From the NCBI GenBank assembly GCA_035649635.1, contig DASRJE010000138.1, positions 1-64,000 of the forward strand: a stretch of DNA of 64,000 nucleotides, written 5' to 3'. The notes under the pieces are model-generated. The model saw nothing but the letters and a program-made list of their open reading frames with translations, searched no databases and was not told the DNA's origin. Below are positions 60,074 to 64,000 of the stretch, one piece after another (position 1 is the stretch's first letter; every line of letters begins with the position of its first letter). A program made the position numbers and the translations under genes. The stretch is from Gp6-AA40 sp035649635 (GTDB taxonomy: Bacteria; Acidobacteriota; Vicinamibacteria; Vicinamibacterales; UBA2999).

Positions 60074-60211
60074 GAGTGAAATTCTCTCGGGAGTGGCTGT
60101 CGGTGAAGAGTCGTCAAAACGTACTCTCATCAGAGTACGACGCGGCCGCCGACGGGTCAATGCAGCATGTTATAGTGGAGGTTCGTACGTGCTCAAAAAC
60201 GCGTGTCACGA

Positions 60212-60287
60212 GGCCAGGTAGCTCAGTTGGTAGAGCACGTGACTGAAAATCACGGTGTCGCTGGTTCGATTCCGGCCCTGGCCACCA
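60212..60287 (+). tRNA. tRNA-Phe (GAA)
   Basis: A 76-nt cloverleaf: acceptor GGCCAGG/CCTGGCC, D-stem GCTC/GAGC, anticodon stem CGTGA/TCACG around CTGAAAA (anticodon GAA), T-loop TTCGATT and encoded CCA. TATAGT at 60171-60176 is a possible -10. Confidence 0.97.
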
Positions 60288-60289
60288 AA

Positions 60290-60535
60290 TTACCTAACAA
60301 AATCTATGTTCTCTGCGACCAAGGTCGGGAGGGTTCCTATCAGGGTCACACTAGGGTCACAGGCCCGTGAGTGCGAAAGATGAGCGTTGAAATCCCGCCC
60401 GACAGCTTGCCCGAGGATTTCACAACCCTGATTGGACGTCTTGTCTAGCAAGCGAGAACAGAGGCCATCCGCAATCGCAGAAGACGGCTTCAAAACAGCG
60501 CCGAAGGATTCTCCACTGAAGGTCGCGAAGCGAGA
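60290..60535. other. tRNA-Phe downstream spacer
   Basis: No supported gene. AGGGTCACA occurs twice close together (about 60340-60360). This is the usual position for an integration scar but no attachment core is identified. Confidence 0.35.
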
Positions 60536-60975
60536 ATGCTTGAGAGGCGAAGGTCTACGGCGGTGTCATGCATCCATGAGTTTACTGAGAAGGCAATCGA
60601 ATCAGTCGTGCGGCTCCTGCGATCGATGCAGATCGTGGCACCCGAAGCAGTGAGCTGGTCGCAAGGGCTGATCAAAGAGTCGCTCAACCAGATGGTATGC
60701 GGCATTAAAGAGCCCGATGGGGACTCACGCGGTCGAGACGCTGCGTCTGCAAGAATCAACGAACATCGTCAATACGGATGTTAAACAACTCTTTGCTGCG
60801 ATGCAGGAGGCTCTTCGTAGCTCTGATCTGGACGACGACGCCCGCGAACCGCTAAGCAAGCAGATAGTAGAGATGGAAGCGGCAGCGGGGAAGAAGTCGT
60901 TCGCGCGAGCTTACGCCGATTTCATGCAGAACGCAGCGAATCATGTAACAGTATTTGCGCCTCTATCAGGCCCTC
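60536..60975 (+). pseudogene. C-terminal fragment of an unidentified accessory protein, frameshifted
   Basis: One frame (60540-60720) encodes a helical segment (EFTEKAIESVVRLLRSM; EAVSWSQGLIKESLNQMV). The coherent coding then moves to another frame near 60720 and continues ESTNIVNTDVKQLFAAMQEA, LRSSDLDDDAREPLSKQIVE and FARAYADFMQNAANHVTVFA. The second part resembles the C-terminal helical domain of hypothetical proteins carried on mobile elements. Similarity stops near 60975, where the frame becomes Pro/Arg-rich. The start is missing. I do not recognise the function. Confidence 0.45.
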
Positions 60976-61221
60976 GCCCAGTTGCTTGGCGGCCAATCGT
61001 CCTAACAACCCGCCCAGTTCCTCATACCCTTTCTCGAGCACCATCTGCTTCCACTCGGCTGCACGCGCCAAGGCGGCATCGGGAGCGGGTGTAGATACCG
61101 GCCACAACTCAAAATCCTGCCGCTGCGGGGGTGACGGACACGCCACACGCGGTCGACGAGGAATCGGCTTCGCCGGTCCCGATTGTCGGCCGCCAAACGG
61201 CGTGTACGGCTCGTCGCTCAT
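60922..61221 (-). CDS. Hypothetical protein, possibly truncated
   Basis: A 99-residue frame starts MSDEPYTPFGGRQSGPAKPI and contains a convincing helix (ARAAEWKQMVLEKGYEELGG, LLGRLAAKQLGEGLIEAQ). The last ten residues (ILLHDSLRSA) are antisense to the conserved end of the fragment above, so the natural C-terminus has probably been lost at a junction near 60955-60985. Function is not recognised. It may be a remnant of a larger mobile-element gene. Confidence 0.4.
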   Translation of the reverse strand: MSDEPYTPFGGRQSGPAKPIPRRPRVACPSPPQRQDFELWPVSTPAPDAALARAAEWKQMVLEKGYEELGGLLGRLAAKQLGEGLIEAQILLHDSLRSA

Positions 61222-61361
61222 TACTGCACGCCTCCAATCACCGGCATGTCCGCCAGCGACTCAGATGCCGATGGCATCTCGATCGCCTCACCGCCGTCAC
61301 CACCGAGCTCAGCCGGCCGCCGCTGTCAAACGTTGTCTCTTTTTGAACAGTCCCGCGTTGT

Positions 61362-61610
61362 GTGCCGATGTATCGTCAGGCTTCTCAATCGAATCATGCG
61401 GCACTTCAAGTGACTTTTCAGCCGCACCGTCTATGCCCCGTTTGCCGCACACCGGCGCGATTGTTGCCGGACTCCAGCGCTAACTCCATCGTCGAGTACT
61501 ACCGCTGCGACGACTGCGGACGGATCTGGTCGCATCGGAAGGACAATCCCGAGTCACCGCAAAGCCGGTCACTGTCTAACGGAAACCGAGTACTACGGCT
61601 GCGACCTTAG
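61362..61610 (+). CDS. Small zinc-ribbon protein
   Basis: An 82-residue protein with two Cys pairs 23 residues apart, RLCPVCRTP and YRCDDCGRIW, in the order expected for a rubredoxin-like zinc ribbon. SIVEYYRCDDCGRIWSHRKD and the trailing PESPQSR look conserved, and short proteins of this kind are common in this lineage. The true start may be any of several codons before the first Cys pair. It lies in the accessory patch after tRNA-Phe. No function is assigned. Confidence 0.5.
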   Translation: MPMYRQASQSNHAALQVTFQPHRLCPVCRTPARLLPDSSANSIVEYYRCDDCGRIWSHRKDNPESPQSRSLSNGNRVLRLRP

Positions 61611-62144
61611 TCGCTCACTTCCAGTTCGATCGCATCCGCGCAGGCCGTGAGCAGGTCGACGTCTCGCTGCCGGCGCCTCTGATTAACCGTGGGCGGCCCC
61701 ACGCCTTACCTCCGAGGGAATCGCTGACCGATCGGTATAGTGAAAGTCTCTGCGCTACTTCAAACGCATCGGCCAGCTCTGACGGACGCGGCTCTGCAGG
61801 CCGGCGATTGGGATCGGTGTATTGGGTGATGAAGTGGTCATGCGCGTGCGTGACGCCGGGCAATGTCGTGCTCATCCGCTACAAAAGCGATCACCTTGTC
61901 CTGTCGTAGCAACGGCAGTCGCGAAAGCGTACCTTCCGTGTCGCTTCGGCTCCGGTATTTTCACGGATATGTTCACGGATATGGATGTGCTCTCAGCGCT
62001 GCCATTCTGTGAGCAACCAAGCAGTCGTCTCAAACACTCGCGTTTTCCATAGCGTTCTTGGGGATTTCCCTTACTGCGGCCTTCAAGCTGTTGCTGTAGC
62101 ATCGAACCGCGCACGCGTGCGCCATCGCGTTTCCGTCCGTCGCC
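61611..62144. other. Spacer without a supported gene
   Basis: An 86-codon minus-strand frame (61615-61875) exists but has no recognised similarity. TTCACGGATATG is repeated in tandem at about 61959-61983. Otherwise nothing definable before the histidine kinase. Confidence 0.35.
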
Positions 62145-63776
62145 ATGTCAGAAGACCGCATGCCTCATCTCCCGGATCTCAGGGGTGAATTCCTCAACGA
62201 TCTGGCCGCCATCGAGCAGCGCATCGCGCGCAGTACGACGGAATCGGCTGCGGACGATTCACTCGATTGGAGTGAAAAGCGCTATCGACATCTTGTCGAA
62301 AACAGCCTGGGGTTGATCTGCACTCACGATCTCGAAGGGATCGTGCTCTCCGTGAATCCAGCCGCGGCCAACTCGCTCGGATACGAGCCGCGCGACGGCA
62401 TTGGTCGAAATCTCCGCGAGTTTCTGGCCCCGGCGACGCGACATCGATTCGATCACTACCTCTCGCGCATTCGCGAGAACGCCCACGACAGCGGTGTGAT
62501 GCGCGTCGTTCGCAAGGACGGCACCGAGCGAATCTGGTTGTACCGGAATGTGCTGTACGTTGAACCGGGAGTGCGGCCATTCGTGCTGGGTCACGCCATC
62601 GACGTGACCGAACGCGCTGCCGCGGAAGCCGCGGTCCGACGCAGCCAGGCGCAGACACTCGAAGCGACGAGCAGGCTCGCAGGCCGCGTGGCGCACGCCT
62701 TCAACAACCTGCTCACCGTCATCATCGGCAGCACCGAGATGCTGATCGCCGATCAGTCAGCGGACGCGCGCACGCGGGCGCGTCTCGATGCGATCATGCG
62801 AGCGGCGGCGCGTGGCGCCACCGTGACACGGCAGCTCCTCGCCGTTGGCCGTCAACAGCCGATCGAGCGCACCGCCCTCGACCTGAATGCCGTCGTGAAG
62901 AAGCTCGAACCGGCGCTTCGGCATGTCGTTGGATCGAACGCGACGCTGACACTGAACCTCGAACCGGACCTTCCGCACATCGATGGGGATTGCGCCCAGA
63001 TGGAGCAGGTGCTTCTGCACGTTGCTGGCAACGCCGCAGAGGCGATAACCGACGCCGGATCCATCGTGATCGAGACCTCCACGTCCATCGCTGAGGATGT
63101 TCGTGCACGCAATCACTCCGATTCGGATCCCGGCGAGTGCGTATGGCTGACCGTGCGCGACACCGGCCGCGGCATGGATGCGCATACCAGGGATCATCTT
63201 TTCGAGCCATTCTTCACGACGAAGTCCGGAGGTCTCAGTGCCGGGCTCGGCCTGCCTGTCGTCTACGGGATCGTTCATCAGCTGGGCGGCACGATCGGCA
63301 TTGACAGCGAGTTGGGGAAGGGAACAACTGTCACGATCGCGCTCACCCGCGCGTCGGCGGTCTGCGGATCGCGCGAGACTGCGAGCTCGACAATCGATGC
63401 CGATGTGAAGGCGGCGCCAACAATCGTCCTCGTCGATGATGAGGACGACGTGCGAACGGTGATGCGGTCAGTGCTGCAACAGAAGGGGTACACGGTTCTC
63501 GATGCGCCAAGCGGAGGAGACGCCATTCGACTGCTCGCCGATCACTCAGGGCCGGTCGACATGCTCGTTACTGATGTGGTCATGCCAGGTATGAGCGGCC
63601 GCGAATTGTACGAGCACCTCTCACGTCGACATCCGGGCCTGAAGGTCCTCTACGTCTCCGGCTACGCCGACGATGCGTTCGGTCGCGAGCCGGGCTGGGG
63701 CACGTCACTCCTCTCCAAGCCGTTCTCACTCGAAACGTTTGCCAAGAGAGTGCAGGACGAGCTCACAAGCGCCTGA
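62145..63776 (+). CDS. Hybrid PAS histidine kinase with receiver
   Basis: A 543-residue soluble hybrid kinase. A PAS domain (YRHLVENSLGLICTHDLEGI; SVNPAAANSLGYEP; GHAIDVTERAAAEAA) precedes HisKA (SRLAGRVAHAFNNLLTVIIG, His about residue 183) and HATPase_c (HVAGNAAEAITDAG; VRDTGRGMDAHTRDHLFEPF; SAGLGLPVVYGIVHQLGG). The C-terminal receiver has IVLVDDEDDVR and the phospho-acceptor Asp in MLVTDVVMPGMSG (about 476). There is no membrane helix, so it senses a cytoplasmic signal. The phosphate would need a separate Hpt to reach an output regulator; a free Hpt protein is at 25989. Confidence 0.93.
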   Translation: MSEDRMPHLPDLRGEFLNDLAAIEQRIARSTTESAADDSLDWSEKRYRHLVENSLGLICTHDLEGIVLSVNPAAANSLGYEPRDGIGRNLREFLAPATRHRFDHYLSRIRENAHDSGVMRVVRKDGTERIWLYRNVLYVEPGVRPFVLGHAIDVTERAAAEAAVRRSQAQTLEATSRLAGRVAHAFNNLLTVIIGSTEMLIADQSADARTRARLDAIMRAAARGATVTRQLLAVGRQQPIERTALDLNAVVKKLEPALRHVVGSNATLTLNLEPDLPHIDGDCAQMEQVLLHVAGNAAEAITDAGSIVIETSTSIAEDVRARNHSDSDPGECVWLTVRDTGRGMDAHTRDHLFEPFFTTKSGGLSAGLGLPVVYGIVHQLGGTIGIDSELGKGTTVTIALTRASAVCGSRETASSTIDADVKAAPTIVLVDDEDDVRTVMRSVLQQKGYTVLDAPSGGDAIRLLADHSGPVDMLVTDVVMPGMSGRELYEHLSRRHPGLKVLYVSGYADDAFGREPGWGTSLLSKPFSLETFAKRVQDELTSA

Positions 63777-64000
63777 TGCTGTTTCGCCGTCTGCAATCGT
63801 TTGCCTCGTGAAGTGGCAATCGCGGCTCCACCCTTTGAGCCGTTTTCCAAGTCGTAGCGTCACCTCGCTCAACGCGATCGCTTGGCGATGCTTTTGCCTC
63901 GCGCTCCCGCGAATCAGACAACGGCACCGGGCCGTCAGGGCAAGGCGATGGCAATGAGGCGACTGTTGGGGATCCAACGTTTGTCCCTCTTGGCGCCCCG
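63777..64000. other. Right-edge spacer
   Basis: No supported gene is visible in the last 224 bases on either strand. Confidence 0.3.

Noticed and set aside
61615..61875. 86-codon minus-strand frame MSTTLPGVTHAHDHF
   Set aside because: Plausible start but no family similarity, no ribosome-binding site and Arg-rich end; not enough to call a gene.
63726..63977. Minus-strand frame at the right edge
   Set aside because: Overlaps the end of the hybrid kinase and has no motif; likely chance.

Overview
The window is a contiguous stretch of GC-rich bacterial chromosome with dense genes on both strands. It most resembles Acidobacteriota, probably class Vicinamibacteria. This assignment is an inference from gene content: PadR regulators paired with MacB/FtsX-type permeases, two secreted quinoproteins, several Hanks-type kinases (one with a PD40 propeller), a BlaI/M56 pair, a DGPF-linked sigma factor, an HAF-repeat protein, and many carboxypeptidase-regulatory-like domains. 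No 16S rRNA is present to confirm it.

Layout. 0-5.6 kb: the start of a B12-binding radical SAM gene, an intergenic heptamer repeat, a MmgE/PrpD protein, a Ser/Thr kinase, a decayed PadR-linked permease and rsmE. 5.6-11 kb: a minus-strand oxidative cluster (SGNH hydrolase, di-haem cytochrome c, quinoprotein, sugar isomerase/epimerase-like protein, nucleoside-permease-like MFS). 11-18 kb: a Cys-rich orphan coupled to a TPR lipoprotein, a secreted CarboxypepD_reg protein, a DUF3810 protease-like protein, tsaC and a two-domain PPK2. 18-24 kb: a SYLF protein, a kinase-PD40 receptor, and an M56/BlaI pair with a clear operator. 24-30 kb: YgjP-like protease, msrB, msrA, lone Hpt, bacilliredoxin, moaA, amrS, surE, FmdB, tRNA-Pro. 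30-33.2 kb: accessory ground with a terminase remnant, secreted proteins and a frameshifted gene. 33.3-36 kb: a stress cassette (SRPBCC, Zn-alcohol dehydrogenase, YciE/F). 36-46.7 kb: PHP protein, PadR plus a membrane partner, an ECF sigma/kinase pair, a DGPF/sigma pair with an apparent CTG start, an MBL hydrolase, and a large ABC permease divergent from a membrane protein and an XRE regulator. 46.7-51.6 kb: a second quinoprotein and a FecR-OmpA-CHASE2/HD-GYP operon. 51.8-60 kb: small regulators, dienelactone hydrolase, DinB, truA, UPF0182, WYL regulator, S4 protein and a PpiC lipoprotein. 60.2-62.1 kb: tRNA-Phe followed by a decayed accessory patch. 62.1-63.8 kb: a hybrid histidine kinase.

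Three patterns cut across genes. First, heptamer-periodic low-complexity repeats in several word families, often as two facing arms, lie between genes and once inside tsaC. Second, a family of short perfect palindromes with a CTTAG-like loop follows gene ends. Third, about a dozen genes have a plausible -10 hexamer only 6-9 nt before the start codon, which predicts widespread leaderless transcription. The clearest case is a 23-bp divergent intergenic region where two -10 boxes overlap.
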